NCBI RefSeq assembly: GCF_007990525.1
Contig: NZ_AP019823.1
Location: 310,001 to 374,000, forward strand
Direction of reading: 5' to 3'
Length of the DNA stretch: 64,000 nt
Source of the DNA: Leptotrichia hofstadii
GTDB lineage: Bacteria > Fusobacteriota > Fusobacteriia > Fusobacteriales > Leptotrichiaceae
The notes below the pieces were generated by a model. It made no database searches and had not been told where the DNA came from. It saw only the letters and a program-made list of their open reading frames with translations. This document shows, in pieces, positions 35,564 to 46,547 of this stretch. Made by a program: the position numbers and the translations under genes. Positions within the stretch are counted from its first letter, which is position 1, and every line of letters starts with the position of its first letter.

Positions 35564-37141
35564 ATGGAATTTTTAGTAGGTTTAATACCAATAATTTTAT
35601 TTTTAATTTTGTTAGCAGTTTTAAAAAAATCTGCGTTATTTAGTACTTATGCGAGCTTGACTGTAGCGATTATTTTGAACTTTGTCATGTCAAGTTGGCG
35701 AATTCCGGTTCAAGGAATTATTGCTTCACTTTTTGAAGGGTTTGCAGTGGCTTGGATGCCAATTGGATTTGTAATAATAGCGGCTATTTTTGCTTATGAC
35801 TTATCAGTAAAAAATGGTAAAATTGAAATCATCAAAACGATGTTGGGAAACATTACATCAGACAGACGTGCCCAAGCTTTAATACTTGCCTGGGGATTTG
35901 GTGGATTTATAGAAGGTATTGCAGGATATGGGACAGCGGTTGCAATTCCAGCGGCAATTATGATTTCTTTAGGATTTTCTCCTATGACAGCGGCAATGAT
36001 TTGCTTAATTGCAAATTCGACACCGACAGCATTTGGAACAGTAGGACTTCCAGTTACAACAATGATTTCAAACTTTGGATTAAATCCTCAACAGACAGCA
36101 TTATTTACATCATTGCTATTGTTAATATTAACTTGTATTATTCCTTTTATTTTAGTAGTTTTTGCAAATAAAGAAATGGATGGCGGAAAAAATCCAGCTT
36201 TTGGAAAAGGAATTTTGCCAGTAATTATCGCATCAATTATTGGGTATATGGTACAGCCATTAATAGCTATGGCAACTGGAGCTGAACTTCCTACAATTAT
36301 TTCAAGTTTATTAGCAATGATTTTAATGATTATTGCAACAAAAATGTTTGTTAAGGCGGAAGAAGGATTTGAAACTGTGGCTGTTTCTACTAAAGATGCA
36401 ATTTTAGCTTGGCTTCCGTATATTTTAATGGTAGTTTTAATCGTAGGGACAAGTCCGGTTGTTAAAGTTATAAATGAGCCTTTGCATGAACATACAATTT
36501 CAACAATTGATTTTTCATTTGGGCATTGGGCAACTTGGTTTAGAGATGCAAAAAGCGCAAAAGAAGCTGGAGTTGCGTTTAAATGGATTTTGGCACCAGC
36601 CGCACCTTTATTTGCAGCAACAGTTATCGCAGGATTTATTCAAAAAGTAAAAGTAAAAGACATGGTTGAAGTACTAGGTCATACAATTTATCATAAATTA
36701 GATAAGATGTTAGTAATCATGGGAATTGTAGCACTTTCAGTAGTTATGAAGCACAGCGGAATGACAGCAAGCATTGCTGACGGTCTTAAAACATTGACTG
36801 GATCAGGATTCCCATTCATTGCACCATTCTTAGGTACAATTGGAACATTTGTTACAGGAAGTGATTTGTCATCTAACTTGTTATTTGGTGGAATTCAAGT
36901 AGGAGTAGCGAAGGGATTATCACAAAATCCAGCACTGCAGTCATTGTTAATTGCGGCTAATACCGCTGGAGCTACAGGTGGTAAAATGATTTCACCACAA
37001 AATATCGCAATTGTAACATCAGTTTCTGCAGCATTAAATGGAAAAGACGGAGAACTTTTAGGAAAAACTATTAAATATTCTGTACTGTATGGACTTGTGC
37101 TAGGTATTTTGACATTTGTTGGAGCAGGAATGATACATTAG
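35564..37141 (+). CDS. lctP: L-lactate permease
   Basis: A 525-residue membrane protein with about 13 hydrophobic segments and the LctP family signature regions GFGGFIEGIAGYGTAVAIPA (about residue 108) and IANSTPTAFGTVGLPV (about 150). These permeases carry lactate or glycolate with protons; in a lactate-producing fermenter it may also export lactate. AAGAAGG precedes the ATG. It has no partner genes beside it. Confidence 0.92.
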   Translation: MEFLVGLIPIILFLILLAVLKKSALFSTYASLTVAIILNFVMSSWRIPVQGIIASLFEGFAVAWMPIGFVIIAAIFAYDLSVKNGKIEIIKTMLGNITSDRRAQALILAWGFGGFIEGIAGYGTAVAIPAAIMISLGFSPMTAAMICLIANSTPTAFGTVGLPVTTMISNFGLNPQQTALFTSLLLLILTCIIPFILVVFANKEMDGGKNPAFGKGILPVIIASIIGYMVQPLIAMATGAELPTIISSLLAMILMIIATKMFVKAEEGFETVAVSTKDAILAWLPYILMVVLIVGTSPVVKVINEPLHEHTISTIDFSFGHWATWFRDAKSAKEAGVAFKWILAPAAPLFAATVIAGFIQKVKVKDMVEVLGHTIYHKLDKMLVIMGIVALSVVMKHSGMTASIADGLKTLTGSGFPFIAPFLGTIGTFVTGSDLSSNLLFGGIQVGVAKGLSQNPALQSLLIAANTAGATGGKMISPQNIAIVTSVSAALNGKDGELLGKTIKYSVLYGLVLGILTFVGAGMIH

Positions 37142-37193
37142 TAACTAAAAATTTGAATAAAATTTAAAAATTTAGATATAATAATTAAAGAAA

Positions 37194-37226
37194 AAGGAGA
37201 ATACTAAAAATTTGGTATCTCCTTAT
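37194..37226 (+). terminator. Terminator after lctP
   Basis: AAGGAGA(A)TAC / GTATCTCCTT with one bulged base and a weak T-rich tail. Confidence 0.5.
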
Positions 37227-37358
37227 TTGTATATTTAAGGACAATAACTAAGAAAAAAATAATATATAAAGCTGAGTTATTTTAAAATGTATAAAATTGT
37301 GATATAATAAAAAACATAAATAAAGAGAATAATTTAAAATAAAAATATGGGAGGAAAA

Positions 37359-40151
37359 ATGTCGGAAAATAATAATGTGGAAGACAAGGTAGATTATGCA
37401 AAAACGCTAAATTTACCAAAGACGAGCTTTAAAATGAAAGCTAATCTGGCTCAAAAAGAACCTTTAACATTAAGGGACTGGAAAAAAGCTGAAATTTATG
37501 AAAAATCATTAAACGAAGGGGCACCATTTTTTGTGTTACATGATGGACCTCCGTATGCAAATGGAGATATTCACATTGGGCATGCATTAAATAAAATATT
37601 GAAGGATATTATCTTAAAATACAAAAGATTAAGAGGTTATAATGCACCATATATTCCAGGATGGGATACACATGGTCTTCCTATCGAGTGGAAAATAATG
37701 GAAGAACTTGGAGAAAAGGCAAAAAATATGACCCCATTGCAAATTAGGCAGGAATGTAAAAAATATGCTTTAAAATGGGTAGAAAAACAAAAAGAAGGAT
37801 TCAAAAGGCTTGGAATTTTAGGAAACTGGGATAATCCTTATATTACTTTAATGCCTGAGTATGAAGCGGAACAGTTAAAAGTATTTAAGGAAATTTATGA
37901 AAACGGTTATGTTTATAAAGGGCTAAAACCAGTTTACTGGTCTCCTACTACTGAAACAGCTTTGGCTGAAGCGGAAATTGAGTATAAAGATGTAGAATCT
38001 CATTCAATTTATGTGAAATTTGAAGGGACACAGGATTTATTGGATAAATTAGGAGTGGAAGAGGCAAGTATTCTTATTTGGACAACAACGCCTTGGACAT
38101 TGCCTGCAAACTTGGGAGTATTTTTACATCCTGAATTTGACTACGGATTATACAAAACAGAAAAAGGGAATTTAGTTTTAGCAAAAGAACTAGCTGAAAC
38201 TGTATTTAACACACTTGGAATTTCTTATGAATTATTGAAGGAATTTAAAGGAACTGAACTTGAGAAAACTCATTACAAACATCCGTTCTTGGATAGAGAA
38301 GGGCTGGTAATGCTTGGAGATTACGTTACGGCTGATGCAGGGACTGGAGCAGTACACTCGGCACCTGGACACGGAGCGGACGATTACAATTATTCACGAA
38401 AATATGAACTTGGAGTATTGTCGCCAGTTGACGACAGAGGGCATATGACAAAGGAAGCTGGAAAATACGAAGGAATGTTTTATGCAAAAGCAAGCAATGT
38501 AATTGTGCAGGACTTGACAGAAAGCGGGCATTTATTGCATCACAGCAAATTTGTTCACTCGTATCCGCATGACTGGAGAAGTAAAAAACCTGTAATTTTC
38601 AGAGCGACTGAGCAATGGTTCATTAGTGTTGATGAAAGCGATATTAGGGAAAATGCTATAAAAGCGCTAGATGATGTGGAATTTGTACCATCTTGGGGTA
38701 AAAATAGAATTGGTTCAATGTTAGAAACTCGTCCAGACTGGACTATTTCAAGACAAAGAGTATGGGGTGTACCGATACCATTGTTCTACAACAGAGCGAC
38801 TGATGAAGTTATCTATGAGCCAGAAATTATGGACAGAGTAATTCAAATGGTAAAAAAAGAAGGAACTGACATTTGGTGGAAATATGAAGCCAAAGAAATT
38901 ATCGGGGATGAACTTTTGGAAAAATATAACTTGAAAGATGTGGATATTAGAAAAGAAAGAAGTATAATGGACGTCTGGTTTGACTCAGGAGTTTCACATA
39001 GAAGTGTGCTAGTGCCAAGAAACTTGCCAAGACCAGCAGACTTGTACCTTGAAGGAAGTGACCAGCATAGAGGGTGGTTCCAATCTTCATTGTTGACATC
39101 AATCGCAAGTACAAAAGATGCACCTTACAAGAGAATCCTAACTCATGGATTCACAATGGACGGACAAGGAAGAAAAATGTCTAAATCACTTGGAAATACA
39201 ATACTTCCAAAAGATATTACAGAAAAATACGGAGCAGATATTTTAAGACTGTGGGTTTCTTCAGTAGATTACAGAGAAGATGTAAGAATTTCAGAAAATA
39301 TTTTACAGCAAATGTCTGACGCTTATAGAAGAATCAGAAATACAGCTAGATTTTTGATGGGTAACTTAAATGATTTTGATTATGCAAATGATAAAGTTGA
39401 CTATAAGGATATGTTTGAAATTGACAAGTGGGCAATGCACAAACTGGAAGAATTGAAGGCTAAAACAACAGAATTTTACGATAAATACGAATTTTACAGT
39501 CTATTCCAGGAAATTACATATTTCTGCTCAATGGAAATGTCTTCATTCTATCTGGACATCGTAAAAGACAGACTTTACTGCGAAGGGACAACTTCAATTG
39601 AAAGAAGAAGCACACAGACTGTATTGACAGAAGTTCTGAAAGTGCTAGTAAGAATAATTGCCCCAGTATTGTCGTTTACGGCTGATGAAATCTGGGAAAG
39701 AATTCCAGAAACACTAAAAGAAGAAGAAAGTGTACATTTATCAAAATGGATTGAAGCAAGACCTGAATGCTTAAATAAAGAATTAGCACAAAAATGGGAT
39801 AAAATCGCACGTCTAAGAAGAGAAGTGAACAAAAAGCTGGAAGCAGAAAGACAAAATGGATTAATAGGACATTCTCTTGATGCAAGAGTTCTTTTAAACA
39901 TTGCCAATGATGAATATTCATTTATAAAAGATTATACAGAAAATGAAGTTTCTGACTTGTTTATCGTATCTCAAGTTAAATTTGTAAGTGATAATTTAGC
40001 AGAAAGCGAAATCGAAGGAATTAACATCGCTGTGGAAAAAGCGTCTGGAGAAAAATGTGAAAGATGCTGGAAATACGATGAGGAAGTAGGCCATAATCAC
40101 AACCACCCAGATGTATGTCCAAGATGTGCAAGCGTTTTGGAAAAAATGTAA
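37359..40151 (+). CDS. ileS: Isoleucyl-tRNA synthetase
   Basis: A 930-residue class I synthetase charging tRNA-Ile. [15 protein letters not shown] holds the HIGH motif (about residue 60-70) and [10 protein letters not shown] the KMSKS motif (about 605). The editing domain with [11 protein letters not shown] lies between, and a C-terminal zinc ribbon with CERCW and CPRC closes the protein. The start is ATG 37359, with GGGAGG just upstream, and not the ORF start 12 bases earlier. No T-box leader is present; a TATAAT at about 37302-37307 with TGTGA before it is the likely -10. Confidence 0.97.
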   Translation: MSENNNVEDKVDYAKTLNLPKTSFKMKANLAQKEPLTLRDWKKAEIYEKSLNEGAPFFVLHDGPPYANGDIHIGHALNKILKDIILKYKRLRGYNAPYIPGWDTHGLPIEWKIMEELGEKAKNMTPLQIRQECKKYALKWVEKQKEGFKRLGILGNWDNPYITLMPEYEAEQLKVFKEIYENGYVYKGLKPVYWSPTTETALAEAEIEYKDVESHSIYVKFEGTQDLLDKLGVEEASILIWTTTPWTLPANLGVFLHPEFDYGLYKTEKGNLVLAKELAETVFNTLGISYELLKEFKGTELEKTHYKHPFLDREGLVMLGDYVTADAGTGAVHSAPGHGADDYNYSRKYELGVLSPVDDRGHMTKEAGKYEGMFYAKASNVIVQDLTESGHLLHHSKFVHSYPHDWRSKKPVIFRATEQWFISVDESDIRENAIKALDDVEFVPSWGKNRIGSMLETRPDWTISRQRVWGVPIPLFYNRATDEVIYEPEIMDRVIQMVKKEGTDIWWKYEAKEIIGDELLEKYNLKDVDIRKERSIMDVWFDSGVSHRSVLVPRNLPRPADLYLEGSDQHRGWFQSSLLTSIASTKDAPYKRILTHGFTMDGQGRKMSKSLGNTILPKDITEKYGADILRLWVSSVDYREDVRISENILQQMSDAYRRIRNTARFLMGNLNDFDYANDKVDYKDMFEIDKWAMHKLEELKAKTTEFYDKYEFYSLFQEITYFCSMEMSSFYLDIVKDRLYCEGTTSIERRSTQTVLTEVLKVLVRIIAPVLSFTADEIWERIPETLKEEESVHLSKWIEARPECLNKELAQKWDKIARLRREVNKKLEAERQNGLIGHSLDARVLLNIANDEYSFIKDYTENEVSDLFIVSQVKFVSDNLAESEIEGINIAVEKASGEKCERCWKYDEEVGHNHNHPDVCPRCASVLEKM

Positions 40152-40176
40152 CATAAAATTTATTTTGTAAAATAAG

Positions 40177-40221
40177 ACTAAATAAAGCTAAATTAAAAAT
40201 AACTTATTTAGTTCGTTTTTT
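40177..40221 (+). terminator. ileS terminator
   Basis: ACTAAATAA (40177-40185) / TTATTTAGT (40204-40212), then CGTTTTTT. Confidence 0.75.
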
Positions 40222-40258
40222 ACAAATATGTGTTAATAAAAAATGTGAGGAGAAAAGA

Positions 40259-40729
40259 ATGCCTTATATAATTATTATTTTGGTTTTAGCTGCATTAGAT
40301 CAGATTACAAAGCAGTTAATGTACAACGTATCAGGTGGAACGCAAGGTTTTTCAATACCAATAATAGATAAATTCTTTCACTTGACTTATGTTGAAAATC
40401 ACGGCGGAGTTTTTGGTCTATTGCAAGGAAAAATCAATTTATTTACAATAGCAAGTGCAGTTCTAATTATATACGTAATCGCTGTAGAGTACAAAAACTT
40501 TAAGAATTACAGCAAATGGACAAAAATAGGAGTAGCAGTAATTGCCGCTGGAGCTGCAGGAAATATGATTGACAGGATTCTTCGTGGATATGTAATTGAC
40601 ATGATAGATTTTCGAGGAATCTGGGCTTTCGTATTCAATGTAGCAGATATGTATGTGCATATTGGGATTTATATTATTGTAATTGATTATTTAGTAAGAA
40701 AGTGTAGAAAGAAAAAGAGTGGTGAATAA
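40259..40729 (+). CDS. lspA: Lipoprotein signal peptidase (signal peptidase II)
   Basis: A 156-residue membrane aspartic protease that removes the signal peptide from lipidated prolipoproteins. It has four membrane segments; AGNMIDR and FNVADMYVHIG carry the two catalytic aspartates. GTGAGGAG precedes the ATG. It fits a genome with several lipoproteins in this window. A disrupted membrane-protein gene begins immediately after its stop. Confidence 0.94.
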   Translation: MPYIIIILVLAALDQITKQLMYNVSGGTQGFSIPIIDKFFHLTYVENHGGVFGLLQGKINLFTIASAVLIIYVIAVEYKNFKNYSKWTKIGVAVIAAGAAGNMIDRILRGYVIDMIDFRGIWAFVFNVADMYVHIGIYIIVIDYLVRKCRKKKSGE

Positions 40730-40732
40730 TTG

Positions 40733-41427
40733 ATGTTTGGAGGGCTAATCTTAGTATTGTTATTTTTTGTTCTAATTATAGTAGTGATTATTTTGATTAT
40801 AAGCATAATAATTTCAAAAAATAAACTAAGAACAACATTTAAAATAAATATTGGAATACTAATTTTTGTGCTCTTATTTTTCTTTATTTGGTTTCCTGTT
40901 AAAGAAAATACAGTTTTAAAATTAAAAAATGGATATTTGGTAGAAATAGAAGATTTTGAACATACTGCTTATTATTTAACAAATGTCGGTTATTTAGAAG
41001 GTTTAAAAAAAGAAAAAAATAATTGGATTGGCTATATTAATAAAATTGAAGAGCTTCCAAGTGATATTTTTTATTTGGCAGGTATGATGAATTAACTGAA
41101 AAAGAAAGAAAAAAAATAGATGAAAAATCAGGATATTTTATCATTAATTCAAAAGAAGAAATATTTAATTTAACAGAAGAACAATTAAAAGAAAAATTAA
41201 AAATAAAAAACCTTAATTTGAAATATCCATTTAAAGTTATACGACAATATGGAGAAAAAAAGAAATTATCACCATACTATAAATTTATAGAGGATAATTA
41301 TTTATCAAATAAAATAAATATAACAACGTTTAATACTATTAAATATACAACTATAGCATTATTGACTTTAGTAGCAGTGATTTTGAAAATAAAATTAATA
41401 AAAAAGAGAAAGGATAGAGATAAATGA
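40733..41427 (+). pseudogene. Membrane protein gene split by a frameshift
   Basis: The first frame (40733-41095) encodes about 120 residues with two strongly hydrophobic segments (about residues 1-25 and 33-52), then stops. The -1 frame is open from 41065 through 41427, gives plausible coding sequence (..YDELTEKERKKIDE..), and ends with another hydrophobic segment and a basic tail; it has no start codon with a ribosome site near the junction. The break is near a T6 run at 41067-41072. Rejoined, it would be about 230 residues with helices at both ends. It could be a pseudogene or a base-call error. Function unknown. Confidence 0.65.
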
Positions 41428-42299
41428 CTTTTCAGGAAATTATATTAACTCTTCAAAAGTTCTGGGGAGATAAAGGGTGTATAATATCAAATCCGTACGA
41501 TATTGAAACAGGTGCGGGAACGTTTAATCCAGACACTTTTTTAATGTCGTTAGGGCCTGAACCTTGGAATGTTGCCTATGTTGAGCCATCACGTCGTCCA
41601 AAAGACGGAAGATATGGTGAAAATCCCAACAGAGTGTACCAACATCATCAGTTTCAAGTAATTATGAAACCATCGCCAGAAAATATTCAGGAACTTTACT
41701 TAGAAAGTTTAGTGGCATTAGGAATTAATCCTAAGGAACACGACATAAGATTTGTGGAAGATAACTGGGAAAGCCCTACGCTTGGAGCGTGGGGATTAGG
41801 ATGGGAAGTTTGGCTGGATGGAATGGAAATTACACAGTTTACATATTTTCAGCAAGTTGGAGGACTGGAAGTTGACATTGTTCCATCTGAAATAACTTAT
41901 GGACTTGAAAGAATTGCGCTTTATTTGCAAAATAAGGACGATGTAAAAGATTTAGAATGGACAAAAGGCGTAAAATACGGAGAAAGAAGATTCCAGTTTG
42001 AGTATGAATTATCAAAATACAGCTTTGAAGTGGCAGACGTTCCAATGCACTTCCAACTTTTTGATATGTACGAAAAGGAAGCTCAAAACTGCCTAAACAA
42101 CGACTTAGTATTTCCAGCCTACGAATACGTTCTAAAATGCTCACACACATTCAACAACCTTGATGCAAGAGGTGCAATCAGTACCACAGAAAGAATGTCT
42201 TATATTTTAAGAATCAGGGATTTGGCTAAGAAATGTGCAGAGAAATTTGTGGAGGCAAGGGAGAGATTGGGATTCCCGTTGTTGAATAAAAATAATTAG
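41424..42299 (+). CDS. glyQ: Glycyl-tRNA synthetase alpha subunit
   Basis: A 291-residue class II catalytic subunit of the bacterial alpha2-beta2 glycyl-tRNA synthetase. [14 protein letters not shown] opens the protein, with motif 2-like residues in [17 protein letters not shown] and motif 3-like residues in [12 protein letters not shown]. It overlaps the end of the upstream frame by four bases (ATGA). glyS would normally follow directly; here it is 1.9 kb away because two other genes lie between. Confidence 0.97.
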   Translation: MTFQEIILTLQKFWGDKGCIISNPYDIETGAGTFNPDTFLMSLGPEPWNVAYVEPSRRPKDGRYGENPNRVYQHHQFQVIMKPSPENIQELYLESLVALGINPKEHDIRFVEDNWESPTLGAWGLGWEVWLDGMEITQFTYFQQVGGLEVDIVPSEITYGLERIALYLQNKDDVKDLEWTKGVKYGERRFQFEYELSKYSFEVADVPMHFQLFDMYEKEAQNCLNNDLVFPAYEYVLKCSHTFNNLDARGAISTTERMSYILRIRDLAKKCAEKFVEARERLGFPLLNKNN

Positions 42300-42362
42300 A
42301 ATTTAGAAATTATAGGGGAAAAGGGAACTTTTTATAATTTATAAAAAGAGAGGTGATAAAAT

Positions 42363-43640
42363 TTGAAATTGAGTATAAATAATATTGGGAAATTAAAAAA
42401 TGCAAAAGTAGAAATAAAGGGAATAACTGTAATTGCAGGGGAAAATGATACTGGGAAGAGCACAGTTGGAAAAATTTTATTTTCTGTATTTAACAGTTTT
42501 TACAAATTAGATGAAAAAATTATAAAATTAAAAAAGACAAATATTCAAAATTATTTGCAAAGGCTTATTACAACTAATCCATTTGAAGACTATCCAGATT
42601 TTTCAAAATTAATAGAAAAAATTTTTAAAGATAGTTCGATTTATGATAAAAATGATTTGAAGCTGAGAAATGATATTTTGTATTTTATTGCTGAAAACAA
42701 GACAAAAAGTGAAGTAGATGAAATTAATGAAACAAACGATGATTATTTTGAAAATCAGATAAAAAAAATACAGGAAATACTAAGAATTTCAGAAGAAGCG
42801 TTTATAAATTTTATTTTGACTAAAAATATTGGAAATGAATTTAGCAATCAAATCAATAATATTTATTTAAAATCAACTGGAGAAATTGAACTGGAAATTA
42901 GAAATAAAAGAGTGGCAATAGCAGTGGAAAATGATGATGTAAAAAGTCTGGGATCTAAATTTTATCTTGATAATGAGGCTATTTATATGGATGATCCATT
43001 TATACTGGATGAATTAAACTCAAATAAGAAAAATCGGAATAATGAAAATGATGTGATTTTAGCAAATCATAAAGAACATTTGCAAAATAAGCTGATTGAT
43101 AAAAATCCAAATATAATAGAGGAAATAATTTTAAATTCAAAACTTGAAAAATTTTTGAAAAAATTGAATGAAATATTTAAAGGCTCAATCAGTGCAGATA
43201 GAAACGGGTATTTTGTTTACAAAAGGGAAGGACAGCCAAAAGAACTGAATATAAAAAATCTTTCTGCTGGATTAAAGTCTTTTGGAATATTAAAAATGTT
43301 ATCTCAAAATAATTTGTTAGAGGAAAATGGAACAATAATTCTAGATGAACCTGAAATTCATTTACATCCTGAGTGGCAAATAAAATTTGCAGAATTAATT
43401 GTGTTGTTACAAAAAGAATTTGGAATGCATATTTTACTTACAACACATAGTCCTTACTTTCTCAAAGCTATCCAAGTTTATTCAAAAAAGTATGAAATAT
43501 CAGACAAATGTAAATATTATATGAGTGAATTGGATGGAGAACAAGCAATTTTAGTTGACAAGACTAATAATTTGGAGGATATTTTTTACCAATTAACAAT
43601 TCCTTTTGAAAATTTAATGAACAAGGAAGAATTATTATGA
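42363..43640 (+). CDS. AAA/ABC-type ATPase of a two-gene ATPase-nuclease module
   Basis: A 425-residue P-loop ATPase of the overcoming-lysogenization/RecF-like type. Walker A is GENDTGKST (26-34), an ABC-like signature LSAGLKS lies near residue 300, Walker B ILDEPEIHLHP near 325, and the H-loop TTHSP near 360. A coiled, low-complexity middle (about 75-260) separates the halves. Unlike OLD proteins it has no C-terminal TOPRIM nuclease; the nuclease seems to be the next gene, which overlaps by four bases. The start is TTG with AGAGAGG 10 bases upstream. It sits between glyQ and glyS, an odd place that suggests insertion. Defence role inferred. Confidence 0.82.
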   Translation: MKLSINNIGKLKNAKVEIKGITVIAGENDTGKSTVGKILFSVFNSFYKLDEKIIKLKKTNIQNYLQRLITTNPFEDYPDFSKLIEKIFKDSSIYDKNDLKLRNDILYFIAENKTKSEVDEINETNDDYFENQIKKIQEILRISEEAFINFILTKNIGNEFSNQINNIYLKSTGEIELEIRNKRVAIAVENDDVKSLGSKFYLDNEAIYMDDPFILDELNSNKKNRNNENDVILANHKEHLQNKLIDKNPNIIEEIILNSKLEKFLKKLNEIFKGSISADRNGYFVYKREGQPKELNIKNLSAGLKSFGILKMLSQNNLLEENGTIILDEPEIHLHPEWQIKFAELIVLLQKEFGMHILLTTHSPYFLKAIQVYSKKYEISDKCKYYMSELDGEQAILVDKTNNLEDIFYQLTIPFENLMNKEELL

Positions 43641-44167
43641 TAAACAAAATATCAGAAAATTTTTTAGAAATTTTGGAACAATGTAGAACTACGATGAAAA
43701 AAGCGTCTTGGGATAAAGAAAATAAGGAATACATGGTTAAATCTGAATTAGAAGTTATTAATTTTGATAATTTGAAAAGTAAATATTGTAAAATGATGAA
43801 ATTAAATGGTGAAGGTATCAAATCAAACGATGTTTTATTTATAAAAAATGATAAATTTGTATTTATTGAGTTTAAAAATGGTAAAAATATTAAAAGGTAT
43901 GATTTACAGCAAAAAAATTATGATAGCATTTTGATATTTAATGATATTTTTAATAAGACATTGAAAGATACAAGAATAGAAATGGACTATATATTGGTGT
44001 ATAATAGTAAGTACAATGAAAAACTCGGAGGACAATTTTTAGGAAAAATGAAAATTGTAACTGAGAAATTAGGATTAGAAAAGTTTGAAAACTATTTTTT
44101 CAATAAAGTACATACTTACTCAAAAGAAGAATTTGAGGAAAAATTTGTAAAAAATATGGAAAATTAA
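43637..44167 (+). CDS. Predicted PD-(D/E)xK-type nuclease partner
   Basis: A 176-residue protein whose ATG overlaps the ATPase stop (ATGA), so the two are translationally coupled. A conserved glutamate (KSELEV, about residue 37), SNDVLFI (aspartate about 70) and FIEFKNG (E-x-K, about 82-84) fit the E...D...ExK order of restriction-endonuclease-like folds. No helix-turn-helix or membrane segment. I do not recognise the exact family. Paired with an ABC-type ATPase it may be the effector of a defence system, but this is inferred from motifs and coupling only. Confidence 0.6.
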   Translation: MINKISENFLEILEQCRTTMKKASWDKENKEYMVKSELEVINFDNLKSKYCKMMKLNGEGIKSNDVLFIKNDKFVFIEFKNGKNIKRYDLQQKNYDSILIFNDIFNKTLKDTRIEMDYILVYNSKYNEKLGGQFLGKMKIVTEKLGLEKFENYFFNKVHTYSKEEFEEKFVKNMEN

Positions 44168-44226
44168 GAATATTGTTTAGAAAAATAGTTAAAAAAAATG
44201 TAAATTTGTAAAGGAGAGAATTAATT

Positions 44227-46263
44227 ATGAATTTTCTTTTTGAAATAGGATTGGAAGAATTGCCTGCACGATATGTGGATCAGGCGGAGAAAGATCTGAA
44301 AAAAATAATAGAAAATGAATTAAAGGCTGAAAGAATTAAGTTTTCAGGCATTGAATCGTTTAGTACACCTAGAAGAGTTACTGCGATTATAAAGGATTTG
44401 GCTGAAAAACAGGATGATTTAGATAAAAAAAGCGTAGGGCCTTCGGTTGAGATTGCTTATAAGGAAGGACAGCTTACGAAAGCTGGAGAAGGGTTTGTGA
44501 AGTCGCAAGGTGCTACGACTGATGATATAAAGATTATTGAAAATGAAAAAGGAAAATATATTTCGATTGAAAAATTTATTGCAGGAAAAAATACTAAGGA
44601 GATTTTACCTGAAATATTGAAAAATGCGATAAAGAAAATAGAGTTTGAAAAGTCAATGAAATGGGCTGACAGAACATTCAGATTTGTAAGACCGATTAAA
44701 TGGTTTGTAACTTTGTTTGATAATGGAGAAATTTTACCTTTTGAGTTTGAAGGGCTAAAAGGTGGGAATAAAACTCGTGGAATGAGATATTTTGCTTCTC
44801 AGGACATTAAGATTAATAATCCGCTTGACTATGAGAAAATATTGCTTGAAAATTTTGTTATTGTAGATGGTGAAAAAAGAAGAGAAGAAATTTTGAAAAG
44901 CATAAGGGAAAATGGTGAAAAGGATGGAGATACTGCTATAATCAATAAATATTTATTGGATGAAGTGGTTAATGTGGTAGAGTATCCTTATGCAATAAAA
45001 GGTGAATTTAGCAAGGATTATTTGCAACTTCCTGAAGATATTATCACGATTACATTGGAAACTCATCAAAGATATTTTCCGGTAAAAGATAAGGATGGTA
45101 AATTATCTAATAAATTTATTGTTATAAGAAATGCGCCTGAATATTCTGAAACTGTAAAAAAAGGGAATGAAAAGGTTGTAGAGCCAAGACTTGCTGATGC
45201 GAAATTCTTCTTTGACGAGGATTTGAAAAATAAATTTGCGGATAATGTGGAAAAACTGAAGGAAGTTACTTTCCAAAAGGATATGGGAACAATTTTTGAA
45301 AAAGTCAAAAGAAGTGAGAAAATTGCTGAATATCTGATTTCAGAGTTAAATTTGAATGATAAGAAGGAAAATATCATAAGAACTGTAGATTTAGCAAAAG
45401 CGGATCTTGTTTCAAATGTAATTGGAGAAAAGGAATTTACAAAATTGCAAGGATTTATGGGTTCTGTTTATGCTGAAAAGCAAGGCGAAGAGAAAGATGT
45501 AGCACTTGGGATTTTCGAGCATTACTTGCCACGTTATCAAGGAGATGAACTGCCAACAACTGTGGAAGGCTCTATCGCTGGAATAGCTGATAAGATGGAT
45601 ACAGTAATTGGATGTTTTTCAGTTGGATTAAAACCGACAAGCTCTAAAGACCCTTACGCATTAAGACGTGCGACACAAGGAATTATCCAAGTTGTATTAA
45701 ATTCAAAATTATCTTTTGACTATAAAAAATTAATCGAAAAGGCTTATGAAATTTTTTCAAATGATAAAAAAGTGCTGGAAAAAGATGTTGTAAAAGATGT
45801 GACCGAGTTCTTTAAACAAAGAATAATTAACGTGCTTTCAGAAAAATATAAAAAAGATCTTATAAATTATGAGATAAATCTTGAAAGTAATATTGTGGAA
45901 CTTGATAAAAAATTATCTGAACTTCTGAAATTATCACAGACTGAAAATTTTGAAATTTTGATAAATCTTTTGAAACGTGTAAAAAATATTGTGAAAGATG
46001 AAAAAAATGAAAATCTAAATATTGACACTACTTTATTTGAATTGGAAGAAGAAAAGACATTGTATAATTTAGCAAATCAATTGGAAAGTATTGAAAATAC
46101 AGAATTTTCAAATTATATTGAAACATTGTTAAATAATGCATCTACGATTAATCAATTTTTTGATAATGTAATAATTAATGTTGATAACGAAAAATTGAAA
46201 GAAAATCGTATTGCATTATTGAAAAAATTAGAAATTTCTATTGATAAAATGATAAATATCTAA
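44227..46263 (+). CDS. glyS: Glycyl-tRNA synthetase beta subunit
   Basis: A 678-residue beta subunit; it helps bind tRNA-Gly and carries an HD-like domain. Family sequence is clear: FEIGLEELPARYV at the start, ETHQRYFPVKD mid-protein, and KPTSSKDPYALRRATQG near residue 480. AAGGAGAG precedes the ATG. It is separated from glyQ by the ATPase-nuclease pair. tRNA-Gly (TCC) is encoded in the tRNA cluster at 55 kb. Confidence 0.96.
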   Translation: MNFLFEIGLEELPARYVDQAEKDLKKIIENELKAERIKFSGIESFSTPRRVTAIIKDLAEKQDDLDKKSVGPSVEIAYKEGQLTKAGEGFVKSQGATTDDIKIIENEKGKYISIEKFIAGKNTKEILPEILKNAIKKIEFEKSMKWADRTFRFVRPIKWFVTLFDNGEILPFEFEGLKGGNKTRGMRYFASQDIKINNPLDYEKILLENFVIVDGEKRREEILKSIRENGEKDGDTAIINKYLLDEVVNVVEYPYAIKGEFSKDYLQLPEDIITITLETHQRYFPVKDKDGKLSNKFIVIRNAPEYSETVKKGNEKVVEPRLADAKFFFDEDLKNKFADNVEKLKEVTFQKDMGTIFEKVKRSEKIAEYLISELNLNDKKENIIRTVDLAKADLVSNVIGEKEFTKLQGFMGSVYAEKQGEEKDVALGIFEHYLPRYQGDELPTTVEGSIAGIADKMDTVIGCFSVGLKPTSSKDPYALRRATQGIIQVVLNSKLSFDYKKLIEKAYEIFSNDKKVLEKDVVKDVTEFFKQRIINVLSEKYKKDLINYEINLESNIVELDKKLSELLKLSQTENFEILINLLKRVKNIVKDEKNENLNIDTTLFELEEEKTLYNLANQLESIENTEFSNYIETLLNNASTINQFFDNVIINVDNEKLKENRIALLKKLEISIDKMINI

Positions 46264-46431
46264 TTTTTATCTATTTTTTTCCGATTGGCAGTAAATTTGA
46301 GAATAATTTTTGAAATTTATTTTAAAAGGAAAAAAATAAAATGAATGACTCAAGAGTCATCTAAATAGCTGTTTTGTTGAAAATGTACTGAATACAACGG
46401 ATAAAACAATCTAAATAGTTGAATTTTTTTA

Positions 46432-46460
46432 TTGACTTTTTATTAAAACAATGGTATCAT
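46432..46460 (+). promoter_or_regulatory. ompA promoter P1
   Basis: TTGACT (46432-46437), 17 bases, TATCAT (46455-46460). Confidence 0.6.
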
Positions 46461-46518
46461 ATACTTGTAAACGTGAAGTTTTGGCTAAAGAATATTTTTT
46501 AATTATAAAGTTAAAGTA

Positions 46519-46547
46519 TTGATTTTTTTCTTAAAATAGTGTATAAT
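46519..46547 (+). promoter_or_regulatory. ompA promoter P2
   Basis: TTGATT (46519-46524), 17 bases, TATAAT (46542-46547). Confidence 0.75.

Noticed and set aside
37142-37358. T-box riboswitch before ileS (also considered before glyQ)
   Set aside because: No conserved T-box sequence or specifier stem is seen and the leader is too short.
41060-41095. Programmed -1 frameshift in the lspA-glyQ interval
   Set aside because: The T6 run is not in register with an X XXY YYZ slippery heptamer, and no downstream stimulating structure is apparent; an indel is simpler.
42363-43640. Single-protein OLD nuclease
   Set aside because: No TOPRIM domain follows the ATPase; the protein ends at 425 residues and the nuclease-like motifs are in the next gene.
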